Origin: an uncultured Prevotellaceae bacterium
Lineage (GTDB): Bacteria; Bacteroidota; Bacteroidia; Bacteroidales; Bacteroidaceae
Reading direction: 5' to 3'
Length of the DNA stretch: 55,737 nucleotides
NCBI GenBank assembly: GCA_937902455.1
Contig: CALELI010000144.1
Coordinates: 1-55,737, forward strand
Below the pieces are notes generated by a model. It worked only from the letters and a program-made list of their open reading frames with translations, did no database searches and had not been told where the DNA came from. A program made the translations under genes and the position numbers. Each line of letters begins with the position of its first letter. Position 1 is the stretch's first letter. This document shows, one piece after another, positions 1 through 7,948 of this stretch.

Positions 1-38
1 ACGTCCGACTGTTGCTGTGTCGGTCGTGCGTGTCGCTG

Positions 39-218
39 TTACCATTCTTCTGCGCTGCCGAAGAGGTCGGATTCGATGTCCTCTGCGAAGTCGATCTGGC
101 TCTTAATGTCAAAATCTTTTGTTGGATCATCATCGAATCCAATGTAAGAAGCTGCAATCATACTGTGGAGAGCAATTGACTGGAATTCGATGGTCGGTTC
201 TATATAATTCTTTTTCAT
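39..218 (-). CDS. 59-aa small protein downstream of BspA-like gene (unknown function)
   Basis: This 59-residue protein starts MKKNY and ends in an acidic tail DLFGSAEEW. It has no signal peptide or membrane segment that I can see. It lies 39 bp downstream of the BspA-like gene on the same strand and is probably cotranscribed with it. A second 59-aa protein at 50933-51112 has the same length, the same MKKNY-x-x-P start, the same SDLFG...AEEW end and the same 39-bp spacing, which strongly supports a real gene. Short proteins that begin MKK-x-Y-x-x-P are common in Bacteroidales, but I know no function for them. A precursor peptide or a chaperone-like partner of the LRR protein are guesses only. 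Confidence 0.75.
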   Translation of the reverse strand: MKKNYIEPTIEFQSIALHSMIAASYIGFDDDPTKDFDIKSQIDFAEDIESDLFGSAEEW

Positions 219-257
219 ATCTGAAAATCTTTCTTTTTACGTTAACACCTGTCCTGA

Positions 258-3200
258 TTATTTAGCAAGCTTCTTGACACCGTTCTGGATGTATACCTGA
301 CCCTTGGCCGGTGCTGCAATCTGACGGCCCATGAGGTCGAACATTGGAGCATTGAGGCTTTGTGCGTTGATGTCCTTGATGCCTGTTGCTTCCTCGTCGT
401 CGAGAACTACGAGCTTTACTGCATAAGGGTTAGCAAGTCCCTTAGTCTTCATGAAGATACGGCAAGCGTGAAGTGTCGCATCAGCTAATGCAGGGTGGAA
501 TGCGTTACTCTTGAGAGCATAGAATGGATTTGTTGGCGCACCCTTGCCATTATTGCCAGATTTTACATCGTCATAAGTGCCTTCGATAGTATATTCAGTA
601 TCAATGTCAGCAACAACAACCTTGTTAATTGGGTTGATAAGCTTACCCTTACTATCCCTAGCTCCATCATCGAATGTCTTCTTAATACCTACTGCATTGA
701 AAGTGATTTCCTCGGCACCTGGGATAAAGATGTAAGGTGTATTAGCCTTGACATCGCCCTTCTCTTCCACGAGTTCAAGGGTTGTGACAGGAGTTCCATC
801 GTTATCACCTACTGCGGTGTCATAGATTCTGTAGAACTTAGCGCCCTGCTTGTCAATATCCTGAAGTGTGAACGGTACAAACCAAGCCTGCAGATTGGTT
901 GGATTTGATACTTTACGAGTGTAGTGCACAAGCATCTTAGGGTCTGCTGTATTCACCTTGAGATGAGAGATTGTGTTGTCATCCGTGAAGGCAAGTATGC
1001 GGGTTGCATCATCATTGTCTATGTCAATCTGAACATCAAGACGTCCAGTATACAGACCTGACTTGATCTCGATAGCCTCACCTCTTGTAAATTTATGGGA
1101 ATCATTGAACAAACCATCACCAACCTCTGCATAGTAACCATCAAAACCAGATGGGATGTAAAGCTTACGAGGAATGTATTCCTGCTTTGTTCCACGCCAG
1201 TGCCATACTGCGTCTCCGAATGAATTTTCGTTAACTGTAATTTCATCGTCTGTCCAATTAACTGTCACGTCAGAAACTCCGACAAATGCACCATTGACAG
1301 CCTTTCCGTCAAATACATTTTGGCCGATTGAAGCTACAGACTTAGGGATGTTGATGCTTGTGAGCTTAGTGTTAAAGAAAGCCTTATCACTGAGTGTAGT
1401 TACGTTGTCACTGATTGTGAATTTGCTGATTGCAGTTCCTTCGAATGCGCTGGCACCGATAACATCATCGTACTTGGTCTTGGCGTTGTTGAAGGCGGCG
1501 AGCTTTCCGCAAGACTTGAATGCATTGTCACCCAGCTTAACTATTGCAGGTACGTTAGCACTTGCGCCACACCAACCAGTAGTGTTGTCTGTTTCGATAG
1601 CACAGAGGTTAACTGTCTCAAGTGCCTTGAAGTTTGTGAAAACATTTGCAAGATCAAGCTTATCAGCCTGAATGTTAACAGTCTGAATCTTCTCCTTCAA
1701 GACATACTTGTCGGAAGATTTTGCATTAGCAGGAACTCCTGAAAAGTCAAAGGCTGTAGTATAACCAGTTATTTCTTCTTCCTCATCCATAACTGGTGTA
1801 ACCTTAACACCTGCAACTTCATAATATGCATAAAAATCTTTGTTATTCTCACCTTCCTTTACAACTGTCTGAGGGAGGTTGAGCTCGTTTCCAGAGAAAA
1901 GAGCAGTATATTTTGCACCTTTATGCTTTCCGTCATTGTTGAAGTCTGTATTCTTATTGTCTTTGTTATCAGCACCCTTATATTGTGTCCACTGGCATAC
2001 ACCTGCAATCACAGCCTGAGGAGCCTCAGTGAAAGTTGCTTCAGTGCTGTACTCGTTACTCCAAGGAGCCACCTCATATTTGAATGCACCATTATAGAAT
2101 GTCTCAGTGCTTTCTATGGCTGGACGGGCAACTTTGATTATATTTGCATTTGACCAGTTGTAACCGTGCTCTTTGTCAGTTATAGTTGCATAAGCCTTCA
2201 TCAGACCCATTGGAACAACCAGAGTAGTTTTTTCTCCTGCACTACCAAGTGGAGAGTTGCTGTAATATACATTCTTTTTACCATCCCAATACCAAGAGTA
2301 TGATTCTATGACAGCAGATTTTGCGTACGGATCACTGATTTCCTTTGCAACGATCGTGATGGTTCTGTCATTAGACAAACTTCCTCCAAAGGCATTGTTG
2401 CCAATAGATGTCACTGTGCTTGGGATTTTGACATCCAAATAGGAGCGTGTGCCATTGAATGCATACCCTTCGATGCTGGTAACTTTTGTGTCTGTCAGGT
2501 TACATTTTTGAAGAGCATCACAATAAATAAATGCATTCCAACCTATTGTGGTAATGCTTTTTGGCAATACCACTTCAGTAATCCGGTTACTATTGAATGC
2601 GTCGTTAAAGTATGTCATATCGTCGAGTGCAGTGAAATCGAATTTCCCGGTAAGTCCGCAACATGGGAACGCACTACTTTCGTAATTGAGTTCTTTCTTG
2701 AGTTTTACACCACCACTGATAGGATCTGCTGGGAAGAGGTTGCAGAATTCTGCATTCGTGAGCCATCCGCAACCATAGAAAGCATAACTGCCTACCTTTG
2801 TTATCTTACCTTGGGAAACCACAGGGAAACGGAAATCAACTGATGTTGCATCTGGGTTAAATGCATATTCAAATGATGAACTTCCTATGGTTGTTAATGT
2901 AGCTGGAAGATAATACTTGCCTGCATCGTAATAGCCGAAGTGCTCAATTGATTTACAATATGCGAACGCACCGTTGCCTACAGTCGTAAGTGTGCTCTTA
3001 GGATCCAGTTCTACAGTCTTCAGGTTTTGAGCACTCTCGAAAAGATTAGAAGGGATTACAGAAATTGTTCCAAGCTTTACGGTTGAACCTACAGGGAAAT
3101 TAACAGCATAGAACGCATAGTTTCCTAATTGATTAACCTTGGAAAGGTCTAAAACGAATTGAGCGCCACCAGTCAGAGTTATCGGACGACTACTATCCCT

Positions 3201-3677
3201 ATCAGTAATAGTGCCCCAATCATATGTATACACTGTATATGGCGCAAAAGCATCTTCTCCAATTGTCTTAACACCTGTGAGTTCTGTTACATCGATAGTA
3301 CCAACTGTCGTTAACCAACTGAATGCCTGCTTTCCGATTGTCTTAATGTGACTACCAAGGGAAATAGAAGAAGTAAGCGCCTTGCCATTGAATGCACCGT
3401 GATCCTTGTCTGAAACCTCACCCTTAATAGCAGTACAGAAATACTCGTGACCATAGGAATCTTTGATGGCTTCAGTTCCAAAAGATGTGGATGTTCCTCC
3501 ATAGGAAACGAGCATAACCTCACCGGATGTCTTCGCGTTATCCACGGACGGGTCCTCGGTGGTAATCTGATACTTGTCACCGTTGGCAGTGAATGTGTCA
3601 CCCTCTCCGGCAAACGCACCAATGCTCATCCAGCTCATGAGAGCGAGAGCACCAAAACGTAAAATTGATTTTTTCAT
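258..3677 (-). CDS. BspA-like leucine-rich-repeat surface protein (1139 aa)
   Basis: This is a secreted protein with a signal peptide at about residues 1-23 (MKKSILRF... ending near GAFA). From about residue 100 to 520 and again at about 690-860 it has irregular LRR_5 (BspA/TpLRR) repeats, recognisable by recurring phrases such as IGxxAFxxC, LTSIxIPxSVxxIGxxVF and VxTIGxxAF. Proteins of this family bind host matrix proteins or other cells, so adhesion is the likely role, by family knowledge. The last 32 residues (MFDLMGRQIAAP... to KKLAK) are identical to those of the paralogue at 51152-53971. The region before the tail (about 870-1100) is a non-LRR beta-rich domain also present in the paralogue. 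The gene is transcribed from the conserved leader at 3678-3914 and is followed by the 59-aa gene. Its target is unknown. Confidence 0.9.
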   Translation of the reverse strand: MKKSILRFGALALMSWMSIGAFAGEGDTFTANGDKYQITTEDPSVDNAKTSGEVMLVSYGGTSTSFGTEAIKDSYGHEYFCTAIKGEVSDKDHGAFNGKALTSSISLGSHIKTIGKQAFSWLTTVGTIDVTELTGVKTIGEDAFAPYTVYTYDWGTITDRDSSRPITLTGGAQFVLDLSKVNQLGNYAFYAVNFPVGSTVKLGTISVIPSNLFESAQNLKTVELDPKSTLTTVGNGAFAYCKSIEHFGYYDAGKYYLPATLTTIGSSSFEYAFNPDATSVDFRFPVVSQGKITKVGSYAFYGCGWLTNAEFCNLFPADPISGGVKLKKELNYESSAFPCCGLTGKFDFTALDDMTYFNDAFNSNRITEVVLPKSITTIGWNAFIYCDALQKCNLTDTKVTSIEGYAFNGTRSYLDVKIPSTVTSIGNNAFGGSLSNDRTITIVAKEISDPYAKSAVIESYSWYWDGKKNVYYSNSPLGSAGEKTTLVVPMGLMKAYATITDKEHGYNWSNANIIKVARPAIESTETFYNGAFKYEVAPWSNEYSTEATFTEAPQAVIAGVCQWTQYKGADNKDNKNTDFNNDGKHKGAKYTALFSGNELNLPQTVVKEGENNKDFYAYYEVAGVKVTPVMDEEEEITGYTTAFDFSGVPANAKSSDKYVLKEKIQTVNIQADKLDLANVFTNFKALETVNLCAIETDNTTGWCGASANVPAIVKLGDNAFKSCGKLAAFNNAKTKYDDVIGASAFEGTAISKFTISDNVTTLSDKAFFNTKLTSINIPKSVASIGQNVFDGKAVNGAFVGVSDVTVNWTDDEITVNENSFGDAVWHWRGTKQEYIPRKLYIPSGFDGYYAEVGDGLFNDSHKFTRGEAIEIKSGLYTGRLDVQIDIDNDDATRILAFTDDNTISHLKVNTADPKMLVHYTRKVSNPTNLQAWFVPFTLQDIDKQGAKFYRIYDTAVGDNDGTPVTTLELVEEKGDVKANTPYIFIPGAEEITFNAVGIKKTFDDGARDSKGKLINPINKVVVADIDTEYTIEGTYDDVKSGNNGKGAPTNPFYALKSNAFHPALADATLHACRIFMKTKGLANPYAVKLVVLDDEEATGIKDINAQSLNAPMFDLMGRQIAAPAKGQVYIQNGVKKLAK

Positions 3678-3914
3678 GTTGTTAAAAAATTTAGTTGAAC
3701 AAAATTGTTGATAAACACTTAATATTATGTTGTTAATACATCATTATGTTGTCTGTTGTTTACACCTTATTATATATTATATATAGTATAGCTTCAATCT
3801 TCAGGATTCGGATTCATAATCATCCATCCCGTTGTATCGTCATAGCGCAGTAAATCCGACCGACGTGCACCGTGTGCAGCCTGCCGTTCCCGTGTCCAGT
3901 GTGTACCAAATCTA
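3678..3914 (-). promoter_or_regulatory. Promoter and long conserved 5' leader of BspA-like gene
   Basis: On the minus strand a TAGATTTG box at 3907-3914 fits the Bacteroidetes -7 consensus TAnnTTTG. It predicts a leader of about 225 nt before the ATG at 3677. Nearly the same sequence with the same box stands before the second BspA-like gene (53972-54192), including stretches far from the start codon. A short stem (GCAC ACG GTGC) lies early in the leader in both copies. Conservation across non-coding DNA suggests a functional leader, but recent duplication could also explain it. Confidence 0.55.
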
Positions 3915-4285
3915 TTGTCATTTTCTCATATATTTATGTCCTACTCATCAGTTTCCGGCCATCATCCAGCACCCTCGATTTCCAGCGTTCTTTATTCGAC
4001 CGTTTAATTCTTAACCTACTAAATCGCCACAAAGTTATATTTTTTTTCTATATTCACCAAAGATTTTTTGCATTTTTTTATGTTTTAACACTTTTTTTGG
4101 TCAAAATAGGCGAAAAAAATGTTTTTTTTTTACAAACTTATAGAAAAAGGTGTAAATGGGGAAGGGAGAATGAAGGGATTTCGTGGATTCAACGGTAAAT
4201 CCCTGCGTCCGTGTGGTTAGCGCTTTCGCGGGGGAAAGTTCCCTTTAGGGGTCGAAGCAAGACACAGGGGTGCATGTGAGCCGAT
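3915..4285. other. AT-rich gene-less stretch
   Basis: No gene is supported here. From about 4033 to 4132 there are several runs of 7-10 T on the plus strand. A second TAnnTTTG match (TAAGTTTG on the minus strand, 4133-4140) could be an additional upstream promoter. A weak stem-loop near 4229-4243 (GGGAA/TTCCC) could end the recombinase transcript. I found no inverted repeats of the kind expected around an invertible promoter. Confidence 0.4.
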
Positions 4286-4942
4286 TTAGGATGGAGGGTC
4301 CTTCTTGATTGGTGTTGGTTTCTTGCGGCGTTGGAGGAGGGCATGTAGGTGCTGGTCCTGTCGGGCAAAGGTGAGGAATGTGTCGCGGCACACGTTGAAC
4401 TGCCGGCAAACGGACGCTATGGTTTCGCCGGAGGAGATGAGGATGGTGATCTTTGCCTTGTTGTTTTCGAGGTGTGCCATCTTCGGACAGCTTCCCTTCC
4501 TCCGTCCCAGGGTCACCCCTTCCGCCCTGCGGAGTGCGAGGGCTTCCTTTGTCCGCAGGGAGATGAGCTTCCTCTCGATCTCCGCCACGAGTCCGAAGGC
4601 GAAGCAGAGGACTTTGCTGTTAATGGTGTCGTCGAAGGTGTAGCCTTCCTTTATGCAATGGAGGACGATGCCTTTCCTTACGCATTTCTCCATGATGACC
4701 ATGATGTCGGTGAGTGTCCTGCTGAGTCGCGAGACTTCGGTGACGAGGAGAGTGTCTCCGCCCTTCATGCTGTTAAGCACCCGTCCGAGTTTACGGGAGG
4801 ACTGTTTCTTCTTTCCGCTGACGACCTCTGTCACCCATTTGTCGATGACTATTGACTGCTTGAGCGAGTAGCTCTCGATTTCGTTACGCTGGTTGTCTAA
4901 CACTTGTTTTGCCGTGCTGATTCTTAAATAAGCTATTACCAT
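4286..4942 (-). CDS. Serine site-specific recombinase, Mpi-like DNA invertase family
   Basis: This 218-aa protein begins with the resolvase/invertase catalytic motif YLRISTAKQ, with Ser9 as the likely nucleophile and Arg7 beside it. Later motifs include VTEVSRLSRTLTDI and the helix-E-like GLVAEIERKLISLRTKEAL, followed by LGRRKG and a C-terminal helix-turn-helix (about 165-200, GETIASVCRQFNVCRDTF). The size and pattern match the Mpi master invertases of Bacteroides, which flip several promoters across a genome. It stands alone, upstream of the BspA-like leader and on the same strand. A Lys/Pro-rich tail (RRKKPTPIKKDPPS) extends a little beyond the typical length. Whether it inverts anything nearby cannot be read from this window. 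Confidence 0.9.
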   Translation of the reverse strand: MVIAYLRISTAKQVLDNQRNEIESYSLKQSIVIDKWVTEVVSGKKKQSSRKLGRVLNSMKGGDTLLVTEVSRLSRTLTDIMVIMEKCVRKGIVLHCIKEGYTFDDTINSKVLCFAFGLVAEIERKLISLRTKEALALRRAEGVTLGRRKGSCPKMAHLENNKAKITILISSGETIASVCRQFNVCRDTFLTFARQDQHLHALLQRRKKPTPIKKDPPS

Positions 4943-5034
4943 ATTGAACGTTTATTTTTATACCTTATATGTAATATAACGAAATTAGGAATGAAAAATG
5001 AAGAATTTTACCCTTAGATTTACGTCAGATTTAT

Positions 5035-5215
5035 GGAAAGATTGATTTTATCTTGTCTCGGCTGCACTCGGGATAGCAATCAAAAGAGTTTTGTTGCGGC
5101 TTCGCCCCTCCGCCGCCATAGGAGATATGGCTCCCCTTTGCGCGGGCAAACATACATAATGTTTGCTTATCCGCAGTCGCCTCTCATTTGCACGAGCCAT
5201 CAAGCGAAGCGCCTC
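5035..5215 (+). repeat. Dispersed intergenic repeat, copy A (with about 80-bp internal extra segment)
   Basis: Bases about 5035-5094 and 5177-5215 match the reverse complement of the element at 11450-11545, sharing for example TCTCGGCTGCACTCGGGATA and TCTCATTTGCACGAGCC. Here the two halves are separated by about 80 bp that are absent from the other copy. That extra piece contains two hairpins: GCGGC/GCCGC near 5095-5116 and GCAAACAT/ATGTTTGC near 5146-5166. The repeat abuts the remnant nuclease gene. Its function is unknown. Confidence 0.7.
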
Positions 5216-5276
5216 TCCAAAAAATGCTCCCAGAATATTTTTGCGAGATTTAAGGAAAGATGTTTTCGTGAGATTT

Positions 5277-6035
5277 AAATCCTGTCATAAATCTTATGAT
5301 AAATTTCGTATAGACGGAAGGGATTCGAAAGGAGTTGACACTCCGCCAGATGATGCCATCAACCAGATGCATCGTTATCGTGACGCTATCTATTATAAGG
5401 ATCATGGTTCTGAAGACCTGAAGAAAGAGGTCATCGGTGGTTACATCTTGTTCCCTGGGGATGGAGAACCAGCAAATGTTGAGGTGCCACGCTTTTACAG
5501 GACGATTGATGAGGTCAATATTGGTGCTTTCCCTTTGCGACCGAAGGACAAACGAAACCGTGTACTTTTAGAGAATTTCATCAAAGGACTTATTGATAAT
5601 GCGGCGACGGAAATACTCGCAAAGTCAATTCCGCAGAAGGGTCTGTTCTACAGCAATACAGAGCCAAAGGAACCTACCTACATGATTCTGACTATTGACG
5701 ATAGCGTAAATGCTGATGTGGATGGCATCCTTTCCGGCAAGAGTTCAACTATCGTTATGGGACGTAAGGGCATGGAGGAAACCAAGGATATCCAGAGTGT
5801 CAGATACATTGCGCCTGTTTTCAAAGGTTGCCACATTACCGGCTATTACAAGGTAAAATCTGCAAGATGGACAGAACTTCCTGCTGAGGAGTATTCTATA
5901 CGCATTACGTTTGATGTTGCAGAATGGACCCAACTTGATGTTCCTGCAAAATTCGGATTGGTGCGTTATGCCTATCGTGGTGTCTGCATGACGAAGGAAG
6001 AATTCTTCAAGCACTGCAAGGAGCAGTCTATCTAA
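5277..6035 (+). pseudogene. 3' remnant of a DUF2357/McrC-like PD-(D/E)XK nuclease gene
   Basis: The readable protein begins abruptly in repeat-derived sequence and becomes family-like at about 5290. From there it reads YDKFRIDGRDSKG, then DDAINQMHRYRDAIYY, GGYILFPGDG and VNIGAFPLRPKD. These resemble the nuclease half of DUF2357/McrC-like restriction-associated proteins, where a D-x-K motif leads into INQMHRYRDAI. The large N-terminal portion expected for the family is missing and no start codon with a plausible context exists, so I call it a truncated gene. The rest is open to a stop at 6035 and includes an about 130-residue C-terminal domain ending EEFFKHCKEQ. Family assignment is from memory of motifs; a shorter functional protein starting at an internal ATG (5367) cannot be excluded. 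Confidence 0.6.
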
Positions 6036-6061
6036 AATTGCCAAAATAAATACCGATTTAT

Positions 6062-6092
6062 TTTGTATTTCGCTCACTTAATCGTAACTTTG
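6062..6092 (+). promoter_or_regulatory. Promoter of cysS
   Basis: TTTG at 6062-6065 and TAACTTTG at 6085-6092 are separated by 19 bp, matching the Bacteroidetes -33/-7 arrangement. The cysS start codon follows about 20 bp further on. Confidence 0.7.
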
Positions 6093-6111
6093 CAGACTAA
6101 ATCATCTGATT

Positions 6112-7626
6112 ATGGCTCTGTTTATCTATAATACTCTGACGAGAAGGAAGGAGGAGTTCAAGCCTCTGAATGCCCCGCATGTGGGGATGTATGTGTGTGG
6201 CCCTACGGTTTATGGCGATGCTCATCTGGGGCATGCACGCCCTGCCATCACGTTCGACATTGTGTTCCGGTACCTGCAGCATCTTGGCTACAAGGTGAGG
6301 TATGTGCGAAACATCACTGACGTGGGGCATCTGGAGCATGATGCCGACGAGGGCGAGGACAAGATCGCGAAGAAGGCGCGGCTGGAACAGCTGGAGCCGA
6401 TGGAGGTGGCTCAGTACTACATGAACCGTTTCCATGATGCCATGAGGGCGCTGAACGTGCTGAGTCCGAGTATCGAGCCTCTGGCTTCGGGGCATATCAT
6501 CGAACAGGAGGAGCTGGTGAGGCAGATTCTCGAGAACGGGTTTGCGTACGAGAGCAACGGGTCGGTTTACTTCGACGTGGAGAAATACAACGAGAAGTAT
6601 CATTACGGCAGGCTGTCGGGCAGGAACCTCGACGACATCATCAATAACTCACGCGAACTGGCGGGGGTGGGCGAGAAGAAGAACCAGGCTGACTTTGCGC
6701 TCTGGAAGAAGGCTCAGCCGGAGCATATCATGAGATGGCCGAGTCCGTGGAGCGACGGCTTCCCTGGCTGGCACTGTGAGTGTACGGCCATGGGCAGGAA
6801 GTATCTGGGCAGTCATTTCGACATTCACGGCGGCGGCATGGACCTCATCTTCCCTCATCATGAGTGTGAGATTGCCCAGGCGGTGGCAAGTCAGGGTGAC
6901 GAGATGGTTCACTACTGGATTCACAACAACATGATCACCATCAACGGCCAGAAGATGGGCAAGAGCCTGGGCAACTTCATCACTCTGCCTGAGTTCTTTG
7001 CGGGTGCTCACGAGAAACTGGAGAAGGCTTATGCTCCTATGACCATCAGGTTCTTCATCCTCCAGGCTCATTACCGCAGTACGGTGGACTTCAGCAACGA
7101 TGCCTTGCAGGCTGCGGAAAAGGGTCTCGAGAGGCTGATGGATGCTTGGAAGATGATAAGCAGCGAGAAGGGTCTGGGGTCAAGGGCCGAAGGAGAGGTG
7201 CCAGGTGTGGAGATGTCGTTTGTGGACGGTCTGAAGGACAAGTGCTACGAGGCCATGAACGACGACCTGAATACTCCTATCGTAATCAGTCATCTGTTTG
7301 ATGCCTGCAAGACCATCAATCAGGTGGCCGACAAGAAGATGAGCATGTCGGAGGATGTGAGAAAGGCTCTTGCTGATGTGTTCGGGTTGTTCGCATTCGA
7401 CATTCTCGGTCTTGTAAGGAGTCAGCAGGGTGCTCAGGGCGGAAATGGCAGCGAGGCAAGGGAGGCGGCTTTCGGCGAGGTGGTCGACATGCTCCTGGAA
7501 CAGCGCAACAAGGCAAAGGCTGCCAAGGACTGGGCTACTTCGGATGCCATCCGTGACAGGCTGGCTGCCCTCGGATTCGAGGTCAAGGACACTAAGGATG
7601 GTGCAACGTGGAAACTGACGCGCTAA
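6112..7626 (+). CDS. cysS: Cysteine--tRNA ligase
   Basis: This class I aminoacyl-tRNA synthetase (504 aa, normal length) charges tRNA-Cys with cysteine in the cytoplasm. The HIGH-type motif is HLGH at residues 38-41 within YGDAHLGHARP. The KMSKS-type motif is KMGKS at 281-285. Zinc ligands are consistent with Cys29 in YVCGPTVYG, the WHCECTAM region and the HHECEIAQ segment. The C-terminal part carries the anticodon-binding helical domain and the short terminal region FEVKDTKDGATWKL. The start ATG follows a good promoter by about 20 bp. It is a housekeeping gene with no clear functional link to its neighbours. Confidence 0.98.
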   Translation: MALFIYNTLTRRKEEFKPLNAPHVGMYVCGPTVYGDAHLGHARPAITFDIVFRYLQHLGYKVRYVRNITDVGHLEHDADEGEDKIAKKARLEQLEPMEVAQYYMNRFHDAMRALNVLSPSIEPLASGHIIEQEELVRQILENGFAYESNGSVYFDVEKYNEKYHYGRLSGRNLDDIINNSRELAGVGEKKNQADFALWKKAQPEHIMRWPSPWSDGFPGWHCECTAMGRKYLGSHFDIHGGGMDLIFPHHECEIAQAVASQGDEMVHYWIHNNMITINGQKMGKSLGNFITLPEFFAGAHEKLEKAYAPMTIRFFILQAHYRSTVDFSNDALQAAEKGLERLMDAWKMISSEKGLGSRAEGEVPGVEMSFVDGLKDKCYEAMNDDLNTPIVISHLFDACKTINQVADKKMSMSEDVRKALADVFGLFAFDILGLVRSQQGAQGGNGSEAREAAFGEVVDMLLEQRNKAKAAKDWATSDAIRDRLAALGFEVKDTKDGATWKLTR

Positions 7627-7643
7627 GCGCGAGTGAATAGTCA

Positions 7644-7677
7644 GACCCTACCTAACCTCCCCTTTTAAGGGGAGGAA
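7644..7677. repeat. Dispersed repeat with CCTCCCCTT palindrome, copy A
   Basis: The segment contains a 9-bp perfect stem, CCTCCCCTT / AAGGGGAGG, at 7656-7675, preceded by ACCCTACCTAA. The same unit occurs in reverse orientation at 50637-50670, including the flank. Just downstream of cysS it may act as a terminator or transcript-end hairpin. Confidence 0.65.
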
Positions 7678-7715
7678 TTCAGAAGTGGATGGTCTGGAGT
7701 TGATAGGTTAAAGAA

Positions 7716-7740
7716 GGCTAATGGCTAATGGCTAATGGCC
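7716..7740. repeat. Heptanucleotide tandem repeat (GGCTAAT x3)
   Basis: Three and a half copies of GGCTAAT stand between cysS and the small membrane protein gene. The same 7-bp periodicity recurs at several other intergenic sites in the window. Confidence 0.8.
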
Positions 7741-7758
7741 AAATTATGAATTAAATAT

Positions 7759-7938
7759 ATGAAGACTCTGAATAAATTGCTGATGACATTATCTCTGATA
7801 TTCGAGATAATCTGTCTGGTGGCATGTATATGGATGAGTACCGTCCTGAAGGATGGCCTGAGCTACCTGATGGTGTTCATCTTTGCTGCTGCCGTGGTGA
7901 TTACAAGCATCACTCTTTATAAGTCAACGAGAAAATAA
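7759..7938 (+). CDS. Small two-helix membrane protein (59 aa, unknown)
   Basis: An ATG start and TAA stop frame a 59-residue protein. It has two hydrophobic segments, about residues 5-26 (LLMTLSLIFEIICLVACIWM) and about 33-52 (YLMVFIFAAAVVITSITLY), and a basic C-terminus (KSTRK). The composition fits a small inner-membrane protein with two transmembrane helices. It lies between cysS and the convergent 5'-nucleotidase gene. No family is recognised, so the call rests on the open frame and its membrane-like pattern. Confidence 0.5.
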   Translation: MKTLNKLLMTLSLIFEIICLVACIWMSTVLKDGLSYLMVFIFAAAVVITSITLYKSTRK

Positions 7939-7948
7939 TGAAAATTTT

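Larger units (their letters stand above)
1..4015. repeat. Left copy of a large direct repeat (BspA-like cassette)
   Basis: This block carries the same series of parts, in the same orientation, as 50894-54290: a 3' flank, a 59-aa gene, a 39-bp gap, a BspA-like gene and a conserved leader with promoter. The first roughly 55 bases are almost identical to the segment starting at 50894. The 3' ends of the two BspA-like genes and their leaders are also closely similar, while the middles of the genes have diverged. The left copy probably extends past the window edge. Confidence 0.85.

Noticed and set aside
3832..4198. Open frames on the plus strand in the BspA leader region
   Set aside because: They are low-complexity Phe-rich readings of T runs and of the conserved leader, with no promoter or recognisable domain; the conservation between the two leaders is at DNA level.
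4349..4855. 168-aa frame antisense to the recombinase
   Set aside because: It is a shadow of the well-supported recombinase gene on the other strand.
5163..6035. Intact 290-aa nuclease starting at 5163
   Set aside because: The first 40 or so residues are translation of the dispersed repeat and do not resemble the family, so a truncated gene is more likely.
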